Of a stretch of 54,521 nt of DNA, positions 1 to 8,076 are shown in pieces; the stretch's first letter is position 1; each line of letters begins with the position of its first letter. Source of the stretch: Chloroflexota bacterium. GTDB taxonomy: Bacteria > Chloroflexota > UBA11872. The notes beneath the pieces were generated by a model that saw nothing but the letters and a program-made list of their open reading frames with translations, ran no database searches and was not told the DNA's origin. The translations under genes were made by a program, and so were the position numbers. The stretch covers positions 1-54,521 of the forward strand of contig JAJDZD010000077.1 in assembly GCA_022824865.1 (NCBI GenBank), in the 5' to 3' direction.

Positions 1-23
1 GGGAACCCCCAACGGGGGTTCCC
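1..23. terminator. Perfect hairpin, possible terminator downstream of gatB
   Basis: A 10-bp perfect stem (GGGAACCCCC at 1-10 pairing with GGGGGTTCCC at 14-23) with a 3-nt AAC loop. It lies downstream of the gatCAB operon, which is transcribed leftward. No T-run is visible on the plus-strand side, and the minus-strand side lies outside the window, so intrinsic termination cannot be confirmed. Confidence 0.4.
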
Positions 24-233
24 GGCCGGCGGTCGCGAGATTTGGCGGATTTTTCGGGGTGGCCGGGCGCAGGCTGTGCGGCGGTCGCCGCGTGTATTTG
101 ACGGACAGTGAGACACGGGCTCCTTCGGTGAGCTTTCCGGTTCGCGGGGTGGCGCTGCCGGGCGAGGGACCGGGGGCGCGGCGGTTGCGGGGGGAAGCGT
201 GCGGGCGTCGGGTTGCGCGGACATCGAGGCTAT

Positions 234-250
234 TGTACACTCTGTGTACA
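234..250. other. Short inverted repeat in the gatB 3' flank
   Basis: TGTACAC (234-240), TCT spacer, GTGTACA (244-250): a perfect 7-bp inverted repeat. It lies 47 bp beyond the gatB stop in the 1-296 stretch, which otherwise holds no supported gene. It could be an operator half-site pair for a gene outside the window or a small RNA hairpin. Nothing in view identifies its partner. Confidence 0.3.
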
Positions 251-296
251 CGGCGGTCAATGGCCGAGCCCGTGAGTTGCCGGCGAGGGACGGCGG

Positions 297-1910
297 CTAC
301 CGGGCGGTGTCGAGTTCGTCGCGAATCAACTCGCTTACGGCGCCCGGGTTGGCTTTGCCGCGGGTGATGCGCATGACCTGGCCCATGAGGTACTGAAGGG
401 CGCGGCCCTTGCCGTCGCGGTAGTCCTGGACGGCCTGGGGATTCTCTTCAATGACCTGGCGGGCGATGGCGAGGAGTTCGTCCTGGCCGCTGATCTGGGG
501 GCCGCGGGCTTCGACGATTTCCTTAGCGGGCTTGCCGGTGGCGAACATTTCATCGAGGACTTCGCCGGCCATGGTGCTGCTGACGGCGCCCTGGGCGCGG
601 AGGGCGAGGAGGGCGGCGATTTCGGCTGAAGGGATGGGGATGGTGGTTCCCGGGGTTGGGTGGTTGGGGGGCGGCCGACCCTGACTCCCGTCCTTTCCTT
701 CCTGGAGACCTTTGCCTAACCCGAGAGTTGGTTGCTCGGAAGACCCCTCACCCCAACCCTCTCCCCCAGGAGAGGGAGGAAGAGCGGATGGACTCCCGCT
801 TTCGCGGGAACGGCGGGTGGTGGTGTGGGCGTTGAGGGCGCGGCGGAGTTCGTGGACGATCCAGGTGACGGCCTCGCCGGCGGAAGCGCCAGCTTCGATG
901 GCAGCGAGGGTGTAGTCGGTGAGGGGGCGGTCCTGGACGAGTTCGGCGACGTCGGCCTGGGGGGCGCCCTGGTCGACGAGGTCGGCGGCGACCTGGTCGG
1001 GCATGCGGGGGAGGGCGGCGCGAAGGGTGTCGACGCGTTGACGGGTGACGTGGAGGGGCGGCAGGTCGGGTTCGGGGAAGTAGCGATAGTCGTGGGCGTA
1101 TTCCTTGGTGCGCTGGGAGCGGGTGACGCCTGCGGATTCGTCCCAGCCGCGGGTTTCCTGTTCGATTGCTTCGCCGCGCTCGCGACGGCCGGTCTGGCGT
1201 TCGATTTCGAAGGCCAGGGCGCGGCCCAGCGACCGGAAGGAGTTCATGTTCTTGACTTCGACCTTGACGTCGCCAATCGGCTCGCCCTGGGGCCAGACGG
1301 AGACGTTGGCGTCGATGCGCAAGGCGCCGTCTTCCATGTTGGCGGTGGAGACGCCAATCCAGCGCAAGAGGGCCCGGAGCTTCTCGCCGAATGCCATGGC
1401 CTCGGCGGGCGTCTGGATGTCCGGCTCGGAGACGATCTCCATCAGCGGGGCGCCGGAGCGATTGACGTCGATCAGGCTGGCGGGGGCGCCGTCGGCGGCG
1501 GTGACGTGGGTGAGGCGGGCGGTGTCCTCTTCCAGGTGGACGCGGGTTATGCCGACACGGCTGGTTGCGCCGTCGACCTCAACGTCGAAATGGCCGTTGA
1601 CGCAGAGCGGGAGGTCGTACTGGGAGATCTGGTACCACTTCATCAGGTCGGGATAGGCGTAGTTCTTGCGGTCGAACTTGGCGTATTCGGGGATCTCGCA
1701 GTTGAGCGCCAGGCCGGTGCGGATGGTGTGGTCCACGGCCTCGCGGTTGATGACGGGCAGGACGCCGGGCATGCCGAGGCAGACGGGGCAGACATGGGTG
1801 TTGGGCCGGGCATTGGCGTAGTCGGCGGCGCAGCCGCAGAACATCTTGCTCCTGGTGCGGAGTTGGACGTGGGTCTCCAGGCCGATGACGGTGCGGTAGG
1901 CGGTAGTCAT
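297..1910 (-). CDS. gatB: Asp-tRNA(Asn)/Glu-tRNA(Gln) amidotransferase subunit B, with in-frame repeat insertion
   Basis: Subunit B of the GatCAB complex, which binds misacylated Glu-tRNA(Gln)/Asp-tRNA(Asn), activates it with ATP and accepts ammonia from GatA. The N-terminal half is canonical: [11 protein letters not shown] near residue 10, then [25 protein letters not shown] with the zinc-type cysteines, and later the C-terminal YqeY-like tail ([12 protein letters not shown]). The ATG at 1910 is chosen because it begins [12 protein letters not shown]; an upstream in-frame extension to 1961 is not family-like. The product is 537 aa, about 60 longer than usual. The excess is a low-complexity segment (about residues 364-424, DNA about 640-820) encoded by repeat DNA, lying between the central and tail domains. 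The gene sits 351 bp after gatA, separated by more copies of the same repeat. Confidence 0.95.
   Translation of the reverse strand: MTTAYRTVIGLETHVQLRTRSKMFCGCAADYANARPNTHVCPVCLGMPGVLPVINREAVDHTIRTGLALNCEIPEYAKFDRKNYAYPDLMKWYQISQYDLPLCVNGHFDVEVDGATSRVGITRVHLEEDTARLTHVTAADGAPASLIDVNRSGAPLMEIVSEPDIQTPAEAMAFGEKLRALLRWIGVSTANMEDGALRIDANVSVWPQGEPIGDVKVEVKNMNSFRSLGRALAFEIERQTGRRERGEAIEQETRGWDESAGVTRSQRTKEYAHDYRYFPEPDLPPLHVTRQRVDTLRAALPRMPDQVAADLVDQGAPQADVAELVQDRPLTDYTLAAIEAGASAGEAVTWIVHELRRALNAHTTTRRSRESGSPSALPPSPGGEGWGEGSSEQPTLGLGKGLQEGKDGSQGRPPPNHPTPGTTIPIPSAEIAALLALRAQGAVSSTMAGEVLDEMFATGKPAKEIVEARGPQISGQDELLAIARQVIEENPQAVQDYRDGKGRALQYLMGQVMRITRGKANPGAVSELIRDELDTAR
640..820. repeat. Repeat-derived insertion inside gatB
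   Basis: This stretch translates in the gatB frame as a Pro/Gly/Ser-rich segment ([12 protein letters not shown] and similar) that is not part of the GatB family fold. It contains repeat copy A (704-787: GGAGACC, TTGCCTAACCC, CGGAAGACCCCTCACCCC, then a CTCTCCC/GGAGAGGG hairpin). Next to it is a second repeat type, the hairpin CCCGC-TTTC-GCGGG at 795-808. Copies B and C of the first repeat lie at 1983-2068 and 2109-2215. The exact borders (roughly 640 and 820) are judged from where GatB-like sequence resumes and are good to about 15 bp. Confidence 0.8.
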
Positions 1911-1914
1911 GGGT

Positions 1915-2265
1915 TCAAGCGGGGCTTTCGACCGCTTTGAGTGGCCCTTCGACAAGCTCAAGGCAAGCTCCGCCTTGTCCTAGAGAAGAGCTTCGCGTAA
2001 CCCGGGGTTGGGTGCCCGGAAGACCCTCACCCCAACCCTCTCCCACGGGGAGAGGGAGGAAGAGCGGACGCGGCTCGGGGGACGAGGGGCGCTGTGCAAA
2101 GGTCTCCTGAGAGACCATTGCGCAACCCAGGCTTGGTTGCCCGGAAGACCCCTCACCGATTTCGGCCGAAGACGCCCGAATCTGCCTCTCCCCCAGGAGA
2201 GGGGAAGAGAAGGCGTGCTCTTTCGGGGGGCGAGGGAATGAGGGGGTGCGGTAGCCGGTGGTCAT
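1915..2265 (-). other. Repeat-encoded ORF bridging gatA and gatB, with duplicated gatB start
   Basis: An open frame of 116 codons runs through the gatA-gatB spacer. Its ATG at 2265 overlaps the gatA stop (ATGA). Its first seven codons (MTTGYRT) match the gatB start (MTTAYRT at 1910) at 19 of 21 bases. After codon 7 it enters repeat DNA and stays open to a TGA at 1915-1917, 4 nt before the gatB ATG. This looks like the ancestral gatB start, separated from the gene by a repeat insertion. It may be translated for coupling, but there is no reason to assign the peptide a function. Confidence 0.55.
1948..2225. repeat. Repeat block in the gatA-gatB spacer
   Basis: At least three modules of one repeat family. 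Copy B is at 1983-2068 (plus orientation: TTCGCGTAACCC, CCCGGAAGACC, CTCACCCCAACC, hairpin CTCTCCC/GGGAGAGGG). Copy D is at about 2068-2107 in the opposite orientation (minus strand GGAGACCTTTGCACAGC). Copy C is at 2109-2215. C and D meet in a small palindrome, GGTCTC-CTGA-GAGACC, at 2101-2116. Copy C carries a 31-bp module (2152-2182) seen again beside the IS110 element. A second repeat type, CTTCGACAAGCTCAAGG, is at 1948-1964. Apart from the open frame noted separately there is no gene here. Confidence 0.8.
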
Positions 2266-3734
2266 TGGGCGTCGATGGCTTTGGTGGGGGCGGGGAGGGG
2301 GCCGCGGGTGCGCTCGTAGGCGCGGGCGGTTTGGAGGAGGCGGGACTCGGCGAAGGGCGGGGCGATGAGTTGCAGGCCGACCGGGAGGCCGTCCACGAAT
2401 CCGCAGGGGATGCTGAGGCAGGGAAGGCCGGCCAGCGAGGCGGGGAGGGTCATGATGTCGGACTGGTACATGGCCACGGGGTCGTCGAGCTTGGCGCCGA
2501 GGTCGAACGCGGGCGTGGGGACGACAGGGGCGGCGATGACGTCGACGTCCCGGAACGCAGTTTCGAAGTCGGACTTGATGAGGGTGCGAACTTTCTGGGC
2601 GCGGACGTAGTAGGCGTCGTAGTAGCCGGAGGAGAGGGCGAAGGTGCCGATCATGATGCGGCGCTTGACTTCGGACCCGAAGCCCCGGCCGCGGATGCGG
2701 GCCATCATTTCGTCGACGTCGGTGGCCTGGGGGTCGGAGAGACCGTATTTGACGCCGTTGTAGCGGGCCAGGTTGGCGCTGGCCTCGGACGGGGCGATGA
2801 CGTAGTAGGTGGGGAGAGCGTATTCGGTGTGGGGCAGCGTGATCTCGTGCCGGGTGGCTCCGGCGCCGAGCAGAGCATCGATTGCTGCGCGGACGGAGCC
2901 TCCGACCCGGGAATCGAGGCCTTCGCCGAAGTACTCGGGCGCCACGCCGATGCGCAGCCCGCGGATATCGCGATTCAGTTCGCCGGCGTAGTTGGGAACA
3001 GGTTCCTCGGCCGACGTGGAGTCGCGCGGGTCGTGGCCGGCAAGGACGCCCAGCAGGAGGGCGGCGTCAGTGACGTCCTTGGTTAGCACGCCGATCTGGT
3101 CCAGCGAGGAGGCGAAGGCGATGAGGCCGAAGCGCGAGATGCGGCCGTAGGTGGGCTTGAGGCCGACGCAGCCGCAGAGGGCGGCGGGCTGGCGGACCGA
3201 GCCGCCGGTGTCCGATCCGAGCGCGGCCAGGCACTCGTCCGCGGCCACTGCGGCCGCCGAGCCGCCGCTGGAGCCGCCGGGCACCTTGTCCAGGTCCCAG
3301 GGGTTGCGCACGGGCTTGTAGGCGGAGTGCTCGTTGGAGGAGCCCATGGCGAACTCGTCCATGTTGGTTTTGCCCAGCGTGACGGCGCCGGCCTGCTTCA
3401 AGCGGGTGACGGCGGTGGCGTCGTAGGGCGGGATGAAGCCCTGGAGGATGCGGGAGGCGCAGGTGGTTTCGACGCCGGCGGTGGTGAGCACATCTTTGAG
3501 GGCGATGGGCAGGCCGAGGAGCGGGCCGTTGTCGCCCGCCGTGAGGCGTTTATCGGCGGCGGCGGCCTGTTCCACAGCGAGATCGGCGGTGACGGTGAGG
3601 TAGGCGCCGACCCGATCGTCCACGGCCTGGATGCGATCCAGGAGGGCCTGGGTGAGTTCGACTGAACTGAACTGCCCGTCGCGCAGGCCATCCGCGGCGG
3701 CGTGGAGGGTGAGGCGGTGGAGGTGGTCGGGCAC
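2262..3734 (-). CDS. gatA: Asp-tRNA(Asn)/Glu-tRNA(Gln) amidotransferase subunit A
   Basis: The glutaminase subunit of GatCAB, which hydrolyses Gln and channels ammonia to GatB. It is an amidase-signature enzyme with a complete Ser-cisSer-Lys triad: Lys80 in GLPIALKD, Ser155 in PGGSSGGS and Ser179 in [12 protein letters not shown]. Start: an ORF from 3788 would overlap gatC by 50 bp and add a non-family leader. The GTG at 3734 gives [16 protein letters not shown], a typical GatA N-terminus, 490 aa, 4 bp after the gatC stop. The stop overlaps an ATGA that matches the gatB start, suggesting that gatA and gatB were once directly coupled. Confidence 0.96.
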   Translation of the reverse strand: MPDHLHRLTLHAAADGLRDGQFSSVELTQALLDRIQAVDDRVGAYLTVTADLAVEQAAAADKRLTAGDNGPLLGLPIALKDVLTTAGVETTCASRILQGFIPPYDATAVTRLKQAGAVTLGKTNMDEFAMGSSNEHSAYKPVRNPWDLDKVPGGSSGGSAAAVAADECLAALGSDTGGSVRQPAALCGCVGLKPTYGRISRFGLIAFASSLDQIGVLTKDVTDAALLLGVLAGHDPRDSTSAEEPVPNYAGELNRDIRGLRIGVAPEYFGEGLDSRVGGSVRAAIDALLGAGATRHEITLPHTEYALPTYYVIAPSEASANLARYNGVKYGLSDPQATDVDEMMARIRGRGFGSEVKRRIMIGTFALSSGYYDAYYVRAQKVRTLIKSDFETAFRDVDVIAAPVVPTPAFDLGAKLDDPVAMYQSDIMTLPASLAGLPCLSIPCGFVDGLPVGLQLIAPPFAESRLLQTARAYERTRGPLPAPTKAIDAQ

Positions 3735-3738
3735 TGAT

Positions 3739-4032
3739 TCAGGATTCGTCGAGGACGGGGGGCACGCGGATCTGGCCGTCCTCGACACGCGGGGCGTTGT
3801 GGAGCATGGCGTCGAGCGGGAGCGAGTCGGCCACGCGATCGTCGCGCTCGACGTTGCCCAGGGGGATGACCTGGGCGGTGGGAGGAATGTGCTCGGTGTC
3901 CAGCGTGTTCAGCGCCTCGAAGGCCTGCAGGATCTGGCCCAACTCGCCGCGCAGCCGCTCGCGCTCGTCGTCGGATAGTTCGAGACGCGCGAGGTCGGCG
4001 GCGTGGTCGACCTGGGAACGATCAATGGACAC
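3739..4032 (-). CDS. gatC: Asp-tRNA(Asn)/Glu-tRNA(Gln) amidotransferase subunit C
   Basis: The small GatC subunit (97 aa), which wraps around GatA and GatB and stabilises the complex. It has the typical helical N-terminus ([24 protein letters not shown]), the middle [15 protein letters not shown] and a C-terminal [15 protein letters not shown]. It is the first gene of the gatCAB operon, with gatA starting 4 bp after its stop. The next gene upstream (DUF899) is on the same strand but 66 bp away. Confidence 0.95.
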   Translation of the reverse strand: MSIDRSQVDHAADLARLELSDDERERLRGELGQILQAFEALNTLDTEHIPPTAQVIPLGNVERDDRVADSLPLDAMLHNAPRVEDGQIRVPPVLDES

Positions 4033-4098
4033 GGGGCTGCTCGGGTGGATGGAGGGCCGGGGGCGATTATATGGAGAGGGGGCGGGGCGGCCGGGCGC

Positions 4099-4692
4099 TC
4101 ACGTCGAGTAGTCGAACTTTGCCTCCCAGTGGCCGACACCGTCGCGGAGCAGGTCGAAGAGGTTCCAGACGCTGCAATAGGAGTCGCCGGGTCCGAGGAA
4201 GTCGGAGGCGACGCGCACGATCGATCCGTCGGCGCTCTTGTGGAAGACGGAGACGCCGGGCATGGCGTTGGAGCCATAGTGCTCGTCTTCCGACTCGAAG
4301 CCCATGTCCTTGAACAGGGTGGTGCCGCCCGCCGAGTACATGCGGAAGCGCCAGCCGCGTTTCCGCCGGAATTGCTGCTGGGTCTCGGGGCTGTCTGGCG
4401 AGACGACCACGAAGGCGGAGCGGTCCTCCAGGTGATGGAGCACGCCGTTGAAGCCGTCGGCCCACATGGTGCAGTAGGGACAACCGGAGCCCATGTTGTG
4501 AATCAGGATCAGGTCCGACTTGTCGCCGAAGACCTCGGAGAGCCTGATTACCCCGTCAGGCCCGGAGAGTTCGTAGTTCCGGACAGGCTCTGACGGCACG
4601 CGGCGGCGGACTTCCTTGAGGCGCTGCTGCGCCTTTTCCAGGTCGGCCCAGGCCGCGGCGAGTTCGGCCTGCAGATCGTTCACAGCGGTCAC
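4099..4692 (-). CDS. DUF899-family thioredoxin-like protein
   Basis: A predicted dithiol-disulfide oxidoreductase of the DUF899 family (thioredoxin fold). The CxxC motif is in GSGCPYCTMWADGFNG (Cys76 and Cys79 counted from the TTG at 4707), followed by SPDSPETQQQFRRKRGWRFRMYS and a C-terminal aromatic-rich end typical of the family. A helical N-terminus (LQAELAAAWADLEKAQQRL) precedes the fold. Start: the TTG at 4707 and the GTG at 4692 are both possible. The GTG is preferred because AAGGGA lies about 6 nt upstream. Substrate and partner are unknown. Confidence 0.8.
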   Translation of the reverse strand: MTAVNDLQAELAAAWADLEKAQQRLKEVRRRVPSEPVRNYELSGPDGVIRLSEVFGDKSDLILIHNMGSGCPYCTMWADGFNGVLHHLEDRSAFVVVSPDSPETQQQFRRKRGWRFRMYSAGGTTLFKDMGFESEDEHYGSNAMPGVSVFHKSADGSIVRVASDFLGPGDSYCSVWNLFDLLRDGVGHWEAKFDYST

Positions 4693-4868
4693 CGTGATTC
4701 CCTTCAACGTGCCCTTGGGCGGGCGGTCATTTCAGCTTCATCAAGTGTAGGAGCGCGGTTTCGACGTGCAGCTGGCATTCAGATGATGGCCTCATTCCCA
4801 AGTTGCGTAAGCGCGCATTTGCGGCCATCGGACGTAGGATTCCTGCAACGTCACCGAGGTGAACCGCA

Positions 4869-5942
4869 ATGGACATGACAGGCGAGCCGGACCTCCACAA
4901 CGACGCGCCAGTCGCGGTCCGTAGTTCGCGCCGGCTGTTTAGCGGCGGCGAGCCGCATGCCCATTATTCGGCCAGCCTGGCGCAGCTTGGGAGCGGGCGG
5001 CTGGTGATGGTGTTCAGTTGGTCGCGCGGGGTGCAGCGCCAGAACAACGGGGTCATGTTGACGTCGCGTTCGGACGATGACGGCGCGACGTGGACGACGC
5101 CGGAGGCGATTTACGCGAAGCCCGGCTGGGACTGCATGCACCTGGGCGGGTTGATGCCGTTCTCGGATACGCGGCTGCTGCTGGGGCTTGGGCGCATCCA
5201 GATGGATCCGAGCCTGCCGGGTGACGAGCCCTGTACGGGTTGGTATATGTCGATGACCTGTTCGGCGGACGGGGGCGAGACATGGGGGCCGGAGAGTCCC
5301 GAGATTCGGTTGTTCCCCGAGTGGTCGGAACTTTACGGCGCGAGCAATCCCCACCGGCTGGACGACGGCAGGCACATGCTGGCGGTGATCGGGACCACGG
5401 GGCGCGACACGGGCTGGCAGGCGGGGGTCTGCTTTACGGACGACGAGGGTGAGAGCTATTCGGCGCCGGTGATCGTTGCGTCGCACCCGACGCTGGGCTT
5501 CGGCGACATGGACATCATCCGGCTGGCGGACGGACGGTACCTGGCGGTGGCGCGGGTGTTCGACGGGCATCCGAGCGTGATTGCGTATTCGGGTGCCGAC
5601 GGGGTGAGTTGGACCGAACCGCGGCCGATCAAGTTCTGGGGCGCGAACATCAAGCTGCAGCGACTGCGCTCGGGGGCGTTGCTGTGCGCCTACCGCGACG
5701 AGCAAGGGAACCGCTCCGGGGTCGGGTGCAGCGTGAGTGAGGACGACGGCGCGTCCTGGCGACGCATCGGCTGGCTGGCCAGCCCGAGCGACGGCCCGCC
5801 GCCGGCCGCCGGCGACGTGCGCTGCGGCTACCCGGACATGGCGCGGCTGGGAAACGGTCACCTGGGCTGCGTGCTGGCGCCGTCCGCCGACGCCGACGGA
5901 ATTATCGACTTGCGCTGGCTGGAGCTCGTCGATCGGACATAG
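4869..5942 (+). CDS. Sialidase-superfamily BNR-repeat protein
   Basis: A predicted six-bladed propeller of the sialidase superfamily (357 aa). At least five Asp-box-like motifs are visible: SDDDGATWTTP, SADGGETWGP, TDDEGESYSAP, SGADGVSWTEP and SEDDGASWRR. It probably hydrolyses or binds a glycan. The ligand is not evident, and I do not see a clear N-terminal RIP motif of true exo-sialidases. No signal peptide, so it is probably cytoplasmic. GAGGTG lies 7 nt before the ATG, a good ribosome site. It is divergent from the DUF899 gene and ends 8 bp from the convergent SDR gene. Confidence 0.8.
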   Translation: MDMTGEPDLHNDAPVAVRSSRRLFSGGEPHAHYSASLAQLGSGRLVMVFSWSRGVQRQNNGVMLTSRSDDDGATWTTPEAIYAKPGWDCMHLGGLMPFSDTRLLLGLGRIQMDPSLPGDEPCTGWYMSMTCSADGGETWGPESPEIRLFPEWSELYGASNPHRLDDGRHMLAVIGTTGRDTGWQAGVCFTDDEGESYSAPVIVASHPTLGFGDMDIIRLADGRYLAVARVFDGHPSVIAYSGADGVSWTEPRPIKFWGANIKLQRLRSGALLCAYRDEQGNRSGVGCSVSEDDGASWRRIGWLASPSDGPPPAAGDVRCGYPDMARLGNGHLGCVLAPSADADGIIDLRWLELVDRT

Positions 5943-5950
5943 GCCGACGG

Positions 5951-6706
5951 CTAGAACTGATGGACCCAGCCGCCGTCGACCGGGATGACGGCGCCGGTGA
6001 GGTAGGCGGCGGCGTCGGACGCGAGGAAGCGGGCAACGCCGGCGATGTCGTCGACCCGGCCGTTACGACCCAGGGCCACGCGCTCGGCCAGGTTCCCGAT
6101 CCACCAATCGGCATCGGTATAGCCGGCGGTCATTTCGGTTTCAATTACGCCGGGGGCGATGGCGACCACGCGGATGCCGTCCTTGCCCCACTCACGCGCC
6201 AGTCCCACGGTGTAGGACGACAGCGCGGCCTTGAGCGGGCCATAGGGCTCGGCGCCACCCAGCCTGGCCGAGACCGACGAGACATTGATGACCACCGGGG
6301 CTTCGGAATCCAGCAGATACGGCCGTGCGGCCTGGGTGATCAGCACCGGGGCGCGCAGGTTCAGGTGCAGGAGGCGTCGATATCCGTCCAGGGTGAGCCC
6401 GTCGTGGCCGGCGTCGGCGGCGTTGTTGACCACGATGTCCAGGCCGCCCAGGGCCTTGGCGGCGCGCTCGACCAGCAGGGTCGGGGCCTCGGCGTCCCCG
6501 AGGTCGGCGCCGAACGTGTGGACCTCGGTGCCGTATTTGGCGACCGAATCCGCGACCTCCGACAGACCTGCGGTTGTGCGTGCAGCCAGAGCAAGCCGCG
6601 CGCCGGCCCGCGCGTAGGCTTCGGCGATGCCGCGTCCGATGCCGCGGCTGGCGCCGGTGATGAGTGCGCGACGTCCGTCCAGGCGGAAAGGATCGGGGGC
6701 GGTCAT
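5951..6706 (-). CDS. SDR-family NAD(P)-dependent oxidoreductase
   Basis: A classical short-chain dehydrogenase (251 aa). It has the cofactor motif TGASRGIG (17-24), NNAA near residue 93, the catalytic Ser in VINVSSVS, the YxxxK motif as YGPLK near residue 157, and the C-terminal TGAVIPVDGGW. Its start overlaps the stop of the upstream SDR gene by 4 bp (ATGA), so the two are co-transcribed and probably act in one pathway. FabG-like by sequence, but the substrate is more likely a sugar or polyol given the neighbourhood; that part is inference. Confidence 0.88.
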   Translation of the reverse strand: MTAPDPFRLDGRRALITGASRGIGRGIAEAYARAGARLALAARTTAGLSEVADSVAKYGTEVHTFGADLGDAEAPTLLVERAAKALGGLDIVVNNAADAGHDGLTLDGYRRLLHLNLRAPVLITQAARPYLLDSEAPVVINVSSVSARLGGAEPYGPLKAALSSYTVGLAREWGKDGIRVVAIAPGVIETEMTAGYTDADWWIGNLAERVALGRNGRVDDIAGVARFLASDAAAYLTGAVIPVDGGWVHQF

Positions 6707-7470
6707 CGTCTGGCGAAGAAGTCGCGGCCGCCGTCGATGGCGATGGTGGTGCCGGTCACGAAATCGGCGGCGGGCGAGGCCAGGTAGACGACGGCCGCGG
6801 CAATCTCGGACGGATCGGCAACCCGAGCCTGCGCCGTGTGATGCAGCATGGTGTTCAACTCGGCCGGATTCGCCCGCACGCGGGCGGTCATGTCGGTGTC
6901 GACCTGTCCGGGCGCCAGGGCCACGACACGGATGCCGTCGTTGGCGTACTCACGGCTGAATCCCCTGGTCAGCGCGTGCACGCCTTGCTTGCTGGCCCCG
7001 TAGAGGCCGGCGCCCTTGGTTCCGGCTATGGACCCGATGTTGACGATCACGCCTGCACCGGCCGCCGCCAAGTGCGGGCGCGCCGCCTGGCAGCCGAAGA
7101 GCACGGCGCCAAGATTGATGTCGAACATGCGGTCGAACTCGGCCGGGTCGTCGATTCCGAACCCGCCGCGGTAAGTGGCGCCGGCGTTGTTTACCAGAAT
7201 GCTTAGACCGCCGAGCGCATCGGCGGCGGCGTCGATGGCGGGTCCAACGGCTTCCAGGTCGCCCAGGTCCAGCGGAACGACAACTGCCCGGCGGCCCAGG
7301 GCCTCGACTTCGGCGGCAAGCGCGTTCAGCCGCCCTTCGTTTCGCGCGGTCAGCGCCACGTCGGCCCCGGCCTCGGCCAGCGCCAGGCCGATGGCCCGCC
7401 CGATGCCGCGGCTGGCGCCGGTGACGAAGGCGCGACGGCCATTGAGGCGGAATCGTTCGAGGATGGGCAT
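6703..7470 (-). CDS. SDR-family NAD(P)-dependent oxidoreductase
   Basis: The second short-chain dehydrogenase of a pair (255 aa), with TGASRGIG (17-24), LVNNAGATYRGG, the catalytic Ser in VNIGSIAG, the catalytic YGASK, and a C-terminal VTGTTIAIDGGRDF. It is a paralogue of the following SDR, with which it overlaps by 4 bp. The pattern resembles gluconate 5-dehydrogenase/FabG-type enzymes, but the substrate cannot be read from sequence. The 99 bp upstream (7471-7569) show no clear promoter. Confidence 0.88.
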   Translation of the reverse strand: MPILERFRLNGRRAFVTGASRGIGRAIGLALAEAGADVALTARNEGRLNALAAEVEALGRRAVVVPLDLGDLEAVGPAIDAAADALGGLSILVNNAGATYRGGFGIDDPAEFDRMFDINLGAVLFGCQAARPHLAAAGAGVIVNIGSIAGTKGAGLYGASKQGVHALTRGFSREYANDGIRVVALAPGQVDTDMTARVRANPAELNTMLHHTAQARVADPSEIAAAVVYLASPAADFVTGTTIAIDGGRDFFARR

Positions 7471-7569
7471 GAGCAGTCTGGGGGTGAGTTCATAGTCAGC
7501 GTAACCTCAGCATCTGAAGCTCTGCGTCTGCTCTAGGAGGCGTAATCGGTCAGGCGTGGCAGGCGACGG

Positions 7570-8076
7570 CTAGCGCAACTCCGGCGTTTCCTCCGGGGTT
7601 TCCGCGCCTGAGTCCGCCATTTCATCCAGCTGCGGCTCCTGCTGCCTGCTTTGGCGGAGGGTCCCGTAAATGAACACGCCCGCGGCTGAGGCGATGGCCC
7701 CGATTACGGTGGCCGTGCCCAGACCGTGCTGACCGAGTGTGGCTAGGCCCCAGGCAAAGGCAAATGCTGCCAGGACGACGGCCAGACCCGCGAAGACTCC
7801 GACGATGCTGCGCCAAGCATCCAGAGTCTCGAGCTTCTGTCGATGGGCCTGCTGTCGCTCGGCCAGAGCCAGGATTCGCTCCGGTGCATCGGACTGGACA
7901 TCCTTGTACCGGGCCAGAGTCGACGGCGGCGGAATCGGCCCGGCGTACAGCGACGTCTGTACAGCCCGAACTACGCGGCCTGCAGAGCGAGAGTTAAGGT
8001 CTCCAACGCCAGCTGCCTCGGACGGGTCGTCGGCGGATGACGCGTCGTTTAGCCGCTGGCTTTGGTCTTCGGACAC
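7570..8076 (-). CDS. DUF2335-like two-helix membrane protein
   Basis: A 168-aa protein with the layout of DUF2335 proteins: an acidic disordered N-terminus, the motif YAGPIPPPSTLARYKDVQSDAPERIL (residues 44-69), a helical segment ending in RQQAHRQKLE, then two transmembrane helices (about 91-113 and 119-139) and an acidic tail. GTG start at 8076 with AAAGG about 7 nt upstream. It overlaps the preceding 85-aa gene by 28 bp, so the two are almost certainly translated together. Function is unknown. Confidence 0.7.
   Translation of the reverse strand: MSEDQSQRLNDASSADDPSEAAGVGDLNSRSAGRVVRAVQTSLYAGPIPPPSTLARYKDVQSDAPERILALAERQQAHRQKLETLDAWRSIVGVFAGLAVVLAAFAFAWGLATLGQHGLGTATVIGAIASAAGVFIYGTLRQSRQQEPQLDEMADSGAETPEETPELR

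Noticed and set aside
732..1940. Long plus-strand ORF of about 400 codons opposite gatB
   Set aside because: It is antisense to gatB, Gly/Ala/Val-rich as expected for the complement of a high-GC gene, and matches no family.
4851..5861. Minus-strand ORF of 336 codons opposite the sialidase-like gene
   Set aside because: Arg/Pro/His-rich translation typical of a shadow frame; the plus-strand product has five Asp-boxes and a good ribosome site.
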